Shown here piece after piece: positions 43,740 through 53,643 of a stretch of 64,000 nt of DNA; within the stretch, counting starts at the first letter, position 1; each line of letters opens with the position of its first letter. The stretch is from assembly GCF_028728065.1 (NCBI RefSeq), contig NZ_CP117812.1:682001-746000 (forward strand), in the 5' to 3' direction. Both the position numbers and the translations under genes were made by a program. The notes beneath the pieces were generated by a model. That model worked only from the letters and a program-made list of their open reading frames with translations, ran no database searches and was not told the DNA's origin. The stretch is from Lentisphaera profundi. GTDB lineage: Bacteria > Verrucomicrobiota > Lentisphaeria > Lentisphaerales > Lentisphaeraceae.

Positions 43740-46382
43740 ATGCAGGATTTTCCTAATTTAGAATTTCGTTTTACTTGGCGCCCTTATCAAGAGCGGGTGC
43801 TTGCTGCATTGGAAGAACATTTAGGGGACAAAAAGTTACATATAGTAGCAGCCCCTGGCGCGGGTAAAACAACTTTGGGGATTGAAGTTTTTCGGAAATT
43901 GGGGAAAAGAGCTTTGATCCTTTCTCCTACGCGCATTATTCGCGATCAGTGGATTGATCGCTTGGGTGATTTTTGTAATAGCTCAGAGGATTTAACTTGG
44001 ACGAGTCGCTCACTGAATGAACTAGCGGTATTTAATTCGGTGACATATCAAGCTCTTTATAGCCTATTGAAAGCAGGCGTAGATAGAGAAGATAGTTCAA
44101 AGATTCAATTGAATGAAAAGGCATTAAAAGATGTAGTTGATTTATTAAATGAACATAAGATTCAGACTCTTATTTTAGATGAAGCGCATCATTTAAGATC
44201 TGAATGGTGGAGGATTCTTAATGAGATCCTTCAAGTTAAAGACGATATGACTTTAGTTTCTTTAACAGGAACACCCCCTTACGATTCAAAAGGTAGTGAA
44301 TGGCTCAAGTATGAATCATTATGCGGTCCGATCGATGAAGAGATTTCTATTCCTGAGTTAGTTAAAGCAGGAACCCTGTGTCCTCATCAAGATTTTGTTT
44401 GGGCTTGTGATGCTACAGAAAGTGAGGGCGAAAAAGTCCAATCATACGATCGATGTGTTGAGGATCTTTGTCAAAAATTGTATAAAGATAATCAATTCGA
44501 TGAATTACTGAAAAGTCATAAGGTGTTTGATGGGGAATATGATTGGGATGAACTTTATCGTGTGCCGGAAGAATTAATTGCAATTCTAGTTTTATTGAAA
44601 AGTAAAGACCGAGATTTGGACCCTAGGATATTGTCGGCTTTAGATTTGAAGAAAATTTTAGTCCCTCAATTAGGAAGGAAATGGTGGCAGATTCTGATTC
44701 AAACGGTACTTTTTTCAAAATATCTGACGCCTAGTGCAAGCTTAGATAATTACCGAAAGGAACTTAAGAAGTTACTGCGTTCACTGAAGCTCTTACATAG
44801 GAATACTTTATCCATTGAGTCCTCGCGAGAAGTAAAGCGTTCGCTGTCCTTAAGCTCAGCCAAAATTGAAGGGATATGTCAGATTCATGAGTGTGAGTTT
44901 GATAAAAGAGGGCAGAGTTTAAGGCAGGTTATCCTCACGGATTTCATCCGAGATGAGCAAGTATCGAATACTGAGAAGATAGGCGAATATAGTTTAGGGG
45001 CCTTGCCAGTATTTAAAACATTGAAGATGACGAGTTCCATTCCTGATGATTTAGCTCTAGTGTGTGGGCGTTTTAATCTCGTTCATGTCACTAAAGTAGA
45101 TTTTATAAATACTAACTTTGCGCTTTCGGCTGATGACTATAAAAAAAGCAGTGTCGATCCCCATTATTTAGAGCTGAGAATCCCAGTCCAAAAAGCGACG
45201 CAAGTTTACACAAAGCTATTAATGTTGGGGCAGATTAAAGTTTTGATTGGAACGCGATCTTTACTTGGAGAGGGCTGGGATGCGCCTGTGATAAACTCAC
45301 TTATTTTAGCGAGTTCAGTGGGATCCTTTATGCAGACGAATCAAATGCGAGGTCGAGCCATAAGGCGAGATCCACATGATCCGGATAAAATCAGTTCTAT
45401 TTGGCATTTAGTGGCAATCAATCCCAAGTCTTATTCAGGTTGGTTGGATTACTTTGATTTACAGGGGCGTTTTAAAACATTTCCTGGCTTACATACAAAG
45501 GACTTAAGGATAGAGACTGGTTTTGAACGATTAGGGACCTTTACACTTAATCATGCGACGGGTTTAAAAGAAAGCTGGAATTTGAAACTTAATAATCGTA
45601 AAATGCGTCAAGGTATAGAAACTATTGAAGAGCAAGGAGAGCGTTGGCATCAAGCTTTGGATAGCAAAGAATCCATAAGAATAGTGCCATCTCTTCGAGT
45701 ATTTAAACAGCCAAACGTTAGACAATATCATTTGCGCTATAGTCTGACTTATTTATTATCTCAATTAACAGGGGCATTTTGGGCTTTATATGAAAGTCGA
45801 TTTCTTGTGGAACGAGGCGTGGGTTTTCGAGGATTCCTAGTTCTTGTGGTGATCGGAACTTTATTATGGAAATTACCACAGAGTTTGAAGTTACTCAAAA
45901 TCCTCTTTTCTCATCTTCCCGTAGATGGATCCTTGAAATCTATCGGTAAAGCTTTGTCAGAATCCCTAAGTAAGGAGGGCTTTATAAAAACGCCTCTTCT
46001 GGAGCAGGAAATCAGCATAAATAGCAGAGTTGATGGAAGTTTTACCATGGCTTTAAAGGGCTGTAGCTTTTATGAGTCTTCCTTATTTGCGGATGCTTTG
46101 GCAGAAGTTTTTTCTTGTGTAGAAAATCCTAGATATCTCATTTCTCGAAAAGCTAAATTTTTGAGTTTTAATCGAGTGGATTATCATGTGGTGCCTTTGA
46201 AATTAGCCAGCCAGAAAAAACTTGCGATGAGCTTTTTGGCTAGTTGGGAAAAGTATCTCGGCCCCAGCGAATTGATATACACACGTAGTTCAGAAGGTAA
46301 AGAAAAGTTGATTAAAGCAAAAACAAAGGCCTTCTCCTCTAACTTTCGTAAAGAGGTAGAACGCCAAGATTTGTGGCAGTAA
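43740..46382 (+). CDS. Superfamily 2 DEAD/DEAH helicase with hydrophobic C-terminal segment
   Basis: 880 residues. RecA-like domain 1: AAPGAGKTTLG (38-48), ILSPTRIIRDQWIDRL, LILDEAHHLRSEW (DEAH) and VSLTGTPP. A helical insertion (about 230-400) separates it from RecA-like domain 2 with GTRSLLGEGWDAP and TNQMRGRAIRRD (about 504-545). Then an unusual C-terminal region with hydrophobic stretches at about 668-683 and 697-711 (GFLVLVVIGTLLW), possibly membrane-associated, and a basic end. It is expected to move on DNA or RNA using ATP. The preceding ligase suggests a DNA repair or defence role. GAAGAGGAAG precedes the ATG. Confidence 0.8.
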   Translation: MQDFPNLEFRFTWRPYQERVLAALEEHLGDKKLHIVAAPGAGKTTLGIEVFRKLGKRALILSPTRIIRDQWIDRLGDFCNSSEDLTWTSRSLNELAVFNSVTYQALYSLLKAGVDREDSSKIQLNEKALKDVVDLLNEHKIQTLILDEAHHLRSEWWRILNEILQVKDDMTLVSLTGTPPYDSKGSEWLKYESLCGPIDEEISIPELVKAGTLCPHQDFVWACDATESEGEKVQSYDRCVEDLCQKLYKDNQFDELLKSHKVFDGEYDWDELYRVPEELIAILVLLKSKDRDLDPRILSALDLKKILVPQLGRKWWQILIQTVLFSKYLTPSASLDNYRKELKKLLRSLKLLHRNTLSIESSREVKRSLSLSSAKIEGICQIHECEFDKRGQSLRQVILTDFIRDEQVSNTEKIGEYSLGALPVFKTLKMTSSIPDDLALVCGRFNLVHVTKVDFINTNFALSADDYKKSSVDPHYLELRIPVQKATQVYTKLLMLGQIKVLIGTRSLLGEGWDAPVINSLILASSVGSFMQTNQMRGRAIRRDPHDPDKISSIWHLVAINPKSYSGWLDYFDLQGRFKTFPGLHTKDLRIETGFERLGTFTLNHATGLKESWNLKLNNRKMRQGIETIEEQGERWHQALDSKESIRIVPSLRVFKQPNVRQYHLRYSLTYLLSQLTGAFWALYESRFLVERGVGFRGFLVLVVIGTLLWKLPQSLKLLKILFSHLPVDGSLKSIGKALSESLSKEGFIKTPLLEQEISINSRVDGSFTMALKGCSFYESSLFADALAEVFSCVENPRYLISRKAKFLSFNRVDYHVVPLKLASQKKLAMSFLASWEKYLGPSELIYTRSSEGKEKLIKAKTKAFSSNFRKEVERQDLWQ

Positions 46383-46391
46383 GTCTAGTAT

Positions 46392-46420
46392 AAAAAAAGC
46401 CTCACGTATAAGTGAGGCTT
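46392..46420 (-). terminator. Intrinsic terminator between convergent genes
   Basis: Read leftward, AAGCCTCAC-TTATAC-GTGAGGC is followed by TTTTTTT. It terminates the NHL operon; weaker T content on the other side may help stop the helicase transcript. Confidence 0.8.
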
Positions 46421-46445
46421 CTAAGAAATTTATTGAACTTAAATA

Positions 46446-47486
46446 CTATTTCTGTAAGCTAAGCTTTCTTAAACGGCCTTTGAAGTTCCAGTCTTGGACA
46501 TAGAGATTCAAGTCTTTGTCAAAAGAACAACCATGTGGAGCCGTGAAAATGGCAGGCTTCCAGTCCTTGGGATCTACCTTGTAGCTGTGATGCTCTTTCT
46601 TATTTGGATTATCACCTAAGATAGAGACGATTTTGAAATCTTTGTCAAGGATGACACAGCGACCAGATAATTCGGCAACCGCAATATTGTCACCCATGAT
46701 AGAGATTGCACAAGGGCGACGTAGGTCCTTGATGGGAGTATCGACGTACTTGCCATCCAAAGTCAATCTCTGTAGGGCGCGATTTTCACGGTCTGAAACA
46801 ATGATGTAGGGCTGATCGCCACGAGTATCAATAGTGAGGCCATGACTAGTGCTGAATGTGCCTTCGCCTTTCCCTCTACCACCGAAAGTCGTCAAGTATT
46901 TTTGGTCAGCTGAATAGACGTGAATTAAACTGGTTGCGTAACCATCTGAAACATAGATTCTGCCGTCGGGAGCAACATCAACAGCAGTTGGTGCGTAGCG
47001 AGGTTTTGCTTTTTTATAGGCAGGGTGATCAGGGAAGCCGTTGATAGTCCAAATAATCTTGCCATCCAAATCCATTTTACAGACTTTCTTTTGGCTATTG
47101 AAAGCGGCATAAATGTATTCTTTGCCATTTTCTTCTTTGAGTTCAAGGCTATGACTAGAATGAGTCTCGGGCCCAAAACCTTTGATGAAATGGCCATCAC
47201 CACAGAGTTTTACAATGCCGTCTTTTTCATTGGTACTGACGTAAACATTGCCGGCTTTATCCACGGCGACGCCACCATGAGTTGCCCCTAAGTTAGCTTT
47301 GCCCGTGGGAGTTTCTCCCCAAGCTAAATCAACTTTATATTTAAAGTTATTTTGGCCAGTGACAAAATCTGCGTCCGTAAAGGGTGCTTGGCTCAATGCG
47401 ACGGGATTGATTTTGTGACTATGATCATCGTGAGCATAAGTACTTGCGCAAAGTGCAAAGAGTGTGAGTAAAGCAGTTTTTTTCAT
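46446..47486 (-). CDS. Secreted NHL-repeat beta-propeller protein
   Basis: 346 residues. The signal peptide ends near HDDHSHK, leaving a His-rich mature N-terminus. NHL-type blades are seen at GATHGGVAVDKAGNVYVSTNE, PTAVDVAPDGRIYVSDGYA, TSHGLTIDTRGDQPYIIVSDRENRALQRL and APHGCSFDKDLNLYVQDW; the His in THGG, SHGL and PHGC recur at like positions, as in metal-bearing propellers. The likely fold is a six-bladed propeller; the reaction or ligand is not known. It is the last gene of the PSD1 - DUF1501 - cytochrome/LRR - NHL run and has a paralogue at 55769. Confidence 0.82.
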   Translation of the reverse strand: MKKTALLTLFALCASTYAHDDHSHKINPVALSQAPFTDADFVTGQNNFKYKVDLAWGETPTGKANLGATHGGVAVDKAGNVYVSTNEKDGIVKLCGDGHFIKGFGPETHSSHSLELKEENGKEYIYAAFNSQKKVCKMDLDGKIIWTINGFPDHPAYKKAKPRYAPTAVDVAPDGRIYVSDGYATSLIHVYSADQKYLTTFGGRGKGEGTFSTSHGLTIDTRGDQPYIIVSDRENRALQRLTLDGKYVDTPIKDLRRPCAISIMGDNIAVAELSGRCVILDKDFKIVSILGDNPNKKEHHSYKVDPKDWKPAIFTAPHGCSFDKDLNLYVQDWNFKGRLRKLSLQK

Positions 47487-47560
47487 CTTGTTTCCTATTG
47501 TTGATGTCGAGTTAAAAGTTGAATTATAGAGTATTACTTTTGTTCACTCAAGACTTGAGC

Positions 47561-48964
47561 TTAGTTTTTGGACTGATAAAGCTCTGAATACGATAAGACA
47601 GAGTTAGCGCCGCTATTCTTTTTAAGCTCAAGTTTGATCTGATTGTTTTTGATGTACTGAGCTTTGATATAAAGTTCTTTAATTAATATTTGATTCTTGG
47701 GGAGATCTAAATTTTGTTCTAAAGTGAAACCATTGATCAAGATATTGATGTTTCGCGGGGAGCCAGGTGAAAGTAAATGGAGTTTTAGTCTATGGTCTTT
47801 TTTTGAATCAAGTTTATCATAGACAATGGTCAAAGCCTGAGGATCAAAGGCCATGAGAAGATCTTCTGCTTTAATCTTAGGATCCTTAACAAGATGTTTA
47901 GGGCAAGTATAATTCTTAAAGCTACTCTTGATGAGTGCGTTCGCTGCTGTAGATCCAAAATTGTCTTTCCTGATTATCGACCACTCGGCCTGAATGACTT
48001 TGTTTTCAATAGGCTTATCGGCTTTTTTGAGTGCAGGACTTGCTTTAGCTTTGATAGGCTCAAGACGAGGGAGCGTCATGTAATTAATATTTAACTTAGG
48101 CTTGTTTGCCTTTAATACTTTTACTTGATCCGGACTAATTTTTGTATTGGAGATATTGATTGTTTTTAAAGCAGCTAGATCCGCAATATATTTTGTGTCA
48201 TCAATTTTAGTATTGTATAGATTGATTTTCTCCAAGTTAGGCAAATGACTAATGGACTGAATAGCCTCATTTGAAATATTAGATGAAGATAAGTTAAGCT
48301 CAGTAAGGTTTTTGGCGTCATTTAAGAAATCTAAGTTTTTGATTTCTTCAGTGATATGGCTTAAGTCAAGATCCGAAATGTAGGGTGCAAGCTCTGCTAA
48401 AAGTAAGCTTAACTTTACATCGATGTTTCTCTTTCTTAAATTCACTCGCAGTAAAGGACCTTGATTACTAACGCGGGTAATAATAGCTCCTTGTGAATTT
48501 AATTCTTGAAGTAAAGCCTCCGGTGCAGGCTTTGCTTTATCAATGAGCATGGCATAACGTGACTGCTCTTTGGGAACGTAAACAAAGTCTGCGAAGTCCG
48601 CACCTTGTGCAATCCATTTGTAGATTAATTGAGCTTCAGAAGTACTTAGATGGCGCCCTTTAGGAGGCATTATTTCGTCTTCATCATCAGTGACAGTGAG
48701 CGTGTAGAGTAAGCTATCTTTTGGTTTGCCGGCTTCAATAACTTCTTTGATTGAGGCAATTTTGGTGAGGTTGAGATCACCCTTTGTCATGATCCGTCCC
48801 TTGCGTCTTAAATCAGGGCCTCCATGACATTTGATACAATTTTGCTCAAATAGAGGGATGAGGTCGTCACCATAAGTAAGTTTTTTCTTTGAGTGTTCAC
48901 TACTTGCATAGGCAGGAAGTATTAAGCCGACAAAAACTGAAGTAAGTATAATTAATTTTTTCAT
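47561..48964 (-). CDS. Secreted c-type cytochrome with leucine-rich repeats
   Basis: 467 residues with a signal peptide at 1-20. A single heme motif, C43-I-K-C46-H47, lies in LFEQNCIKCHGGPDLRRKG, and DEIMPPKGRHLSTSEAQLIYKWI is the PSCyt1 (planctomycete cytochrome c) continuation with the Met ligand. The middle (about 180-290) has five or so LRRs (LDLSHITEEIKNLDFLNDA, LTELNLSSSNISNEAIQSI, INLYNTKIDD). The C-terminal beta domain is unknown. It follows the DUF1501 gene by one base and precedes the NHL gene by 74 bp. Confidence 0.82.
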   Translation of the reverse strand: MKKLIILTSVFVGLILPAYASSEHSKKKLTYGDDLIPLFEQNCIKCHGGPDLRRKGRIMTKGDLNLTKIASIKEVIEAGKPKDSLLYTLTVTDDEDEIMPPKGRHLSTSEAQLIYKWIAQGADFADFVYVPKEQSRYAMLIDKAKPAPEALLQELNSQGAIITRVSNQGPLLRVNLRKRNIDVKLSLLLAELAPYISDLDLSHITEEIKNLDFLNDAKNLTELNLSSSNISNEAIQSISHLPNLEKINLYNTKIDDTKYIADLAALKTINISNTKISPDQVKVLKANKPKLNINYMTLPRLEPIKAKASPALKKADKPIENKVIQAEWSIIRKDNFGSTAANALIKSSFKNYTCPKHLVKDPKIKAEDLLMAFDPQALTIVYDKLDSKKDHRLKLHLLSPGSPRNINILINGFTLEQNLDLPKNQILIKELYIKAQYIKNNQIKLELKKNSGANSVLSYSELYQSKN

Positions 48965-48965
48965 C

Positions 48966-50402
48966 TTATGCTAAAACCTTGTGAAGAACGCGTCCAAAAA
49001 CATCGGTAAGCCTAAAGTCTCGACCTTGAAATGGGTAGGTGAGACGTTCATGATCAAAGCCCATGAGGTGGAGGATGGTGGCTTGCAGGTCATGAACTTC
49101 GACCGGATCAATGGCGGCATTATAACCAGTGTCATCACTTTCTCCATAATTGAAGCCTTTTTTGACGCCTGCACCAGCCATCCACATAGTGAAAGCATTA
49201 GGACTATGGTCACGGCCGACATATTTTCCATATTTCCCACCGCGGTTTTCACGGAAAGGAGTGCGACCAAATTCACCACCCCAAACCACGAGGGTGTCCT
49301 CTAAGAGGCCGCGGGCTTTAAGGTCATTGAGTAAGGCATAAACGGGACGATCAATGTCGCGGCATTTATCAGCAAAGCCTTGGTGCAGGTCAGTTGATGG
49401 AGCCGTCCCGTGCGAGTCCCAGCCCCAATCATAGAGTTGAACAAAGCGCACATCATTCTCAATCATTCTCCGTGCGAGCAAGCAGTTGTTGGCAAAGGAG
49501 GCTTGGCCAGGCACCGCGCCATAGAGATCTCGAATATATTGAGGCTCTAGGTTTAGATTCATGACGTGAGGTGCTTCAGTTTGCATGCGATTGGCCATTT
49601 TGTACTGGGCAATACGCGTGAGAGTTTCGGGATCGTGATGTTTATTGTATTGGATTTTATTAAGTCGATTAATGGAGCCAATAGTTTTCTGGCGGAGTTG
49701 GGCATCAATCATTTTTGGATTCTTTGAAAAGAGTACGGGCTCACCTGTACTGCGGCATTGAACCCCTTGATAAATACTGGGTAGAAAACCACTGCCCCAA
49801 ACACTTTTCCCTGCCGATGGGTTCTTGCCACCAGAGTTAAGGACGACAAAGCCGGGCATATTATTGTTTTCGGAGCCTAGGCCATAGCTCAACCATGAAC
49901 CTAGGCTTGGACGCCCTAGGAGTTGGTAGCCGGTGTGCATAAGGATTTGAGCTGGGGCATGATTGAACTGGCTTGTGGTCATTGATTTTATCATAGTGAC
50001 TTCATCAACAATTTTGGAGAAATGGGGGAGACGTTCAGAAACCCAAGTACCGTCTTGGCCATATTGTTTGAAATCTGCTTGAGGGCCCAACATGGTGGGA
50101 ACACCTTTAGAGAACGCCAATTTTTTTCCTTCAAGTAATTCTTGTGGGCAAGCTTTGCCATCGAATTTCTTTAGTACGGGTTTGTAGTCAAACATTTCTA
50201 AATGAGAGGGCCCACCCGCCATGTGTAAGAAAATGACGCGTTTGGCTTTAGGTTGGAAATGCGGAGCTTGAGTCCCGCCAGGGTTATTTACATTGCGACT
50301 TCCCTCACTTAATGATGAAGCGAGTAATGACTGAGACGCTAAAAGGCCTGAGGCACCAGACTTAAGGAAACTACGACGGTTGAATGTGTTGTTTGTATTC
50401 AT
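48966..50402 (-). CDS. DUF1501 secreted protein (Tat-type leader), block 1
   Basis: About 478 residues from the ATG at 50402. MNTNNTFNRRSFLKSGASGL carries a twin-arginine-like RRSFLKSG leader. Family blocks are [64 protein letters not shown] and [23 protein letters not shown]1501 is alkaline-phosphatase/sulfatase-fold-like and in PVC bacteria is paired with PSD1 proteins; its function is unknown. Starting at 50402 rather than further upstream gives AAGGAA at 8 bases and leaves a 10-bp gap from the preceding gene. Confidence 0.88.
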   Translation of the reverse strand: MNTNNTFNRRSFLKSGASGLLASQSLLASSLSEGSRNVNNPGGTQAPHFQPKAKRVIFLHMAGGPSHLEMFDYKPVLKKFDGKACPQELLEGKKLAFSKGVPTMLGPQADFKQYGQDGTWVSERLPHFSKIVDEVTMIKSMTTSQFNHAPAQILMHTGYQLLGRPSLGSWLSYGLGSENNNMPGFVVLNSGGKNPSAGKSVWGSGFLPSIYQGVQCRSTGEPVLFSKNPKMIDAQLRQKTIGSINRLNKIQYNKHHDPETLTRIAQYKMANRMQTEAPHVMNLNLEPQYIRDLYGAVPGQASFANNCLLARRMIENDVRFVQLYDWGWDSHGTAPSTDLHQGFADKCRDIDRPVYALLNDLKARGLLEDTLVVWGGEFGRTPFRENRGGKYGKYVGRDHSPNAFTMWMAGAGVKKGFNYGESDDTGYNAAIDPVEVHDLQATILHLMGFDHERLTYPFQGRDFRLTDVFGRVLHKVLA

Positions 50403-50412
50403 TTTCATTTCC

Positions 50413-52749
50413 TTAAATTTTATTGATGGTTTCATCGAGGTTTAGCATGATGTTGGCGATAACTGTCCACGATTCAAGAGCTTGTTTTTTGTTTTTGACG
50501 GTATCGTCATAAATTTCTTTGAGAATGATAATTTCATCATTGCTGGCTTTGCGCGCTAATAAAAGTGCAAAGCCATGATTGATTTTTGCGGAGAAATCAC
50601 CTTCTTGCTTGTTCATTCTTTCGCCTAATTTTCCGGCAATCTCCAAGAATGCAGGATCATTTAGAGTGACGAGCGCTTGCAAGGGAGTGTTGGTACGAAT
50701 CCGTCTGGTTGTACAATTTTCTCTACTAGTCATATCAAAAGTTTCCATGGCGGGATAGGGGCTCGTTCTTTTCCAGTAAGTATAAAGAGCTCGTCGATAC
50801 TGGTCACCATTTTTACTTTCGATCCATTTGCCACCATTGTAAACACTTTGCCATACTCCATCGGGTTGATAGGGCATGACTGAGGGGCCGAGCATTTTTT
50901 CATTGAGTAGGCCAGAAGCTTGTAAAGCTTGATCTCGTATTTGTTCTGGGGTGAGTCTGACACGGGGGAAACGGGCGAGGTATTGGTTGCGAGGGTCGCG
51001 TTCAACTAAGTCTAAACTAGCTTCAGAACTTCTGCGGTAGGCATCACTTAAAAGAATTTCACGAATGAGTGATTTCATTGACCACTTGTGCGTGTGCATG
51101 AATTTATAAGCGAGGTAATCCAAAAGCTCAGGATGACTTGGCTTTTTCCCTTGGGAGCCAAAATCTTCTAGTGTTTCAACTAAACCATAGCCAAAGATTT
51201 GTTCCCAAAAACGATTGACCGCCACGCGACTAACTAAGGTATTATCGGGAGAAGTTAACCATTGACTTAAACCTAAACGATTTTTTGGTGCGTCTTTTGG
51301 GAAGGGATTCATGATTTTGGGGACTGCGGGAGAAACTTTTTCACCGAGGTCTTCCCAGCTACCTCTAATAAAAACGTGGCTTTCACGAGGCTTCTCAAGC
51401 TCTTTCATAATGGGGATTTTTAGGCGAGAGAAGTGTTTGATTCTTCCTTGAGAAGTTTTGATTTTTTTATTGACTTCGGTGAGTTTTTCTTCTGTTAATT
51501 GAAGCTCGCTTTTTTGCTCTGGGGCTGATTTTTTTTCTTTCGGTTTTGTGAGCGCGTGGGTAGGCTTAGCTTTATTTATATCTTTTTCTTTCTTGAGCTC
51601 TTTAAGCTTGCTACTTAATTGATTTTTTTCTTTGTTAAGTTGATTGAGTATAGCTTGCTCTTTTTTAGTTTTTTCTTTTTCTTGGATAGACTGAATGAGC
51701 AGAGTCGGGAATTCGTTTTGTTTATCACTATCGGCAGAATTATTAAAGAAACTCATGAATTGATAGTATTCTTTATGGTCGATGGGGTCATAGGGGTGAC
51801 TATGGCATTGGACACAGCCAAATGAGGTGCCCATCAAGGCTTCCCAAGTGGTGACAGTACGATCTAATACAGCGGCAACGCGAAATTCTTCGTCGTCAGT
51901 ACCACCCTCAGTATTGGTTTGAGTATTGCGATGAAAAGCAGTGGCAATGACTTGATCTTGAGTCGGCTTAGGCAGCATATCACCGGCTATTTGTTCAGTA
52001 ATGAACTGATCATAAGGCATGTTTTTGTTAAAGGCTTTGATTAACCAGGAGCGATAGGGATATATTGAACGGTGAGGGTCTTTTTCATAGCCCATGGTAT
52101 CTGCATAGCGAGCGAGATCGAGCCACATGGAGGTCCATTTTTCACCAAATTTTGGGTTTTCTAACAAGTAATCGAGCATTTCTTCGTAAGAAGCTTGCTG
52201 AAAGCGCAAAAATTCTTCCTGGCTTGGTGGCATGCCAATGAGATCCAAGAAAGCGCGTCGAATTAGCGTGTTTTTATTGGCTTCACTAGTGGGGCTTATT
52301 TTCTGCTTAGAGAGTTCCCTATTAATGAATTTATCAATGGCGGTCTTTGCGGGATTCGCAGGAGGCACCGCATTTTTTATGGGCATATAGGCCCAGTGCT
52401 CATCCCATTGAGCTCCATCTTCAATCCAGGTTTTAATGATTTGGATTTCATCTTTAGTAAGTGGAGTTTTTTCAAAGGGCATACGCTTAGAGGGATCATC
52501 ATGAGTGATGAGTTTGTAGAGCATACTCTCTTGAGGTTTACCTGGGACAATACCAATACCATTTTTTGTTTTTCCAAAGGCTTCTTCTTTTGTGATGAGG
52601 CTGAGCCCACCAGCTTTTTTTACACCACCATGGCATCCAGTGCAGGAGCGATTGAAAATGGGGCGTATATCGCGGTTAAAGTCGATGTCGGCAATAGCAC
52701 TTAGGCTAATGCTTAAAGAGACTAAGGTATATTTGAGAAGTCGATTCAT
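50413..52749 (-). CDS. PSD1/DUF1549-DUF1553 cytochrome protein, block 1
   Basis: 778 residues with a signal peptide at 1-20. PSCyt1 heme motif C36-T-G-C39-H40, then DUF1549 (FINRELSKQKISPTSEANKNTL, FGEKWTSMWLDLARYADTMG, MPYDQFITEQIAGD) with a second C-x-x-C-H (FGCVQCHSHPYDP). A Lys/Glu-rich coiled segment (about 345-430) and DUF1553 ([40 protein letters not shown]) follow. The typical PVC role is unknown, possibly electron transfer tied to polysaccharide processing. It heads a leftward four-gene run, and an operator-like palindrome lies about 100 bp before its start. Confidence 0.88.
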   Translation of the reverse strand: MNRLLKYTLVSLSISLSAIADIDFNRDIRPIFNRSCTGCHGGVKKAGGLSLITKEEAFGKTKNGIGIVPGKPQESMLYKLITHDDPSKRMPFEKTPLTKDEIQIIKTWIEDGAQWDEHWAYMPIKNAVPPANPAKTAIDKFINRELSKQKISPTSEANKNTLIRRAFLDLIGMPPSQEEFLRFQQASYEEMLDYLLENPKFGEKWTSMWLDLARYADTMGYEKDPHRSIYPYRSWLIKAFNKNMPYDQFITEQIAGDMLPKPTQDQVIATAFHRNTQTNTEGGTDDEEFRVAAVLDRTVTTWEALMGTSFGCVQCHSHPYDPIDHKEYYQFMSFFNNSADSDKQNEFPTLLIQSIQEKEKTKKEQAILNQLNKEKNQLSSKLKELKKEKDINKAKPTHALTKPKEKKSAPEQKSELQLTEEKLTEVNKKIKTSQGRIKHFSRLKIPIMKELEKPRESHVFIRGSWEDLGEKVSPAVPKIMNPFPKDAPKNRLGLSQWLTSPDNTLVSRVAVNRFWEQIFGYGLVETLEDFGSQGKKPSHPELLDYLAYKFMHTHKWSMKSLIREILLSDAYRRSSEASLDLVERDPRNQYLARFPRVRLTPEQIRDQALQASGLLNEKMLGPSVMPYQPDGVWQSVYNGGKWIESKNGDQYRRALYTYWKRTSPYPAMETFDMTSRENCTTRRIRTNTPLQALVTLNDPAFLEIAGKLGERMNKQEGDFSAKINHGFALLLARKASNDEIIILKEIYDDTVKNKKQALESWTVIANIMLNLDETINKI

Positions 52750-52850
52750 AAATTGTGGCCGTATATTTTGTGGTTTGGTTTTATTCTGTTACATACTTTC
52801 TAAATATAAATTTTAATACTAAACAAGGTATTCGTAAAAATGAGACAGAT

Positions 52851-52867
52851 ATTTCAATGATTGAAAT
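52851..52867. promoter_or_regulatory. Palindrome ATTTCAATGATTGAAAT, predicted ROK-regulator site
   Basis: A perfect 8+8 palindrome around G, about 100 bp upstream of the PSD1 gene ending at 50413 and just beyond the sigma-factor stop. It is the best match to the motif shared with 56832 and, as near-palindromes, 61749 and 61832. Confidence 0.6.
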
Positions 52868-52916
52868 TATTTACTTAAGTTTTTATATTAATTCCAAATT
52901 AACTGCCTTAAGTATG

Positions 52917-53498
52917 TTAATTCCAGGAGTTGTTTAAACGTCTGACTTCAGCGATCATGTGATCGCGGACTCGTTTTGAATAAACATAAACTGAACTTTC
53001 TGAGAGCTTTAATTTGTTTGCAATTTCCGCAACAGGGGATCCATCGTTGATCATTTCGAAACAATTCATTGCTTCGCTGTTAAAATCTTTTTGAATATTC
53101 TCCCAAGCGGCAGTGCTCACGTGAACTTTCCATTCTTCCTCCGCAAGAGCTTCTACTTGAGGAAGAGTAATATCTTCAATATCGCTATAATTTTTTTCTC
53201 GTTTGATTTTTTCTGTCTTTTGTTTTCTAATGAAGTCAATGACTTGGTTGCGACAAATTTTTGAAAGCCAGGTTCGAAAGCGCGCATGGTCTGGTCTGTA
53301 GTCATAGTTGGCAATGTTTTTCCATACCTTTAATAGTACGTCTTGACTGAGGTCTTCGGCATCATGATGGTTCATTTTCATAGCACGCATTATTAAATAA
53401 ATATAACGTTCATACACCTGAGTGAACTCATCCCATGAGTCCATGTTTTGTTGCAAGCGCATCAAGAGCGTTTCATGAGTATTTAAGGATTTATTCAT
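52917..53498 (-). CDS. ECF-like RNA polymerase sigma factor
   Basis: 193 residues. Region 2 is HHDAEDLSQDVLLKVWKNIANYD with FRTWLSKICRNQVIDFIRKQK; region 4 is GSPVAEIANKLKLSESSVYVYSKRVRDHM. The overall plan matches the sigma factor at 29857. Here the kinase lies upstream on the same strand (146-bp gap), the reverse order of the other pair. The likely role is transcription control linked to the frameshifted kinase; target promoters are not known. Confidence 0.85.
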   Translation of the reverse strand: MNKSLNTHETLLMRLQQNMDSWDEFTQVYERYIYLIMRAMKMNHHDAEDLSQDVLLKVWKNIANYDYRPDHARFRTWLSKICRNQVIDFIRKQKTEKIKREKNYSDIEDITLPQVEALAEEEWKVHVSTAAWENIQKDFNSEAMNCFEMINDGSPVAEIANKLKLSESSVYVYSKRVRDHMIAEVRRLNNSWN

Positions 53499-53643
53499 GC
53501 TAATAAGTCTCTAAGAAAATAAATTAAAAGATATTGAATTGACCTATTAGCATATTTACTTAATAGATCTCTTCACCTATACCAACGGGGCTAGCAGTGC
53601 GGTCTTACACTAATTTGTAAAAAAGAATAAAAATAATATTTCT

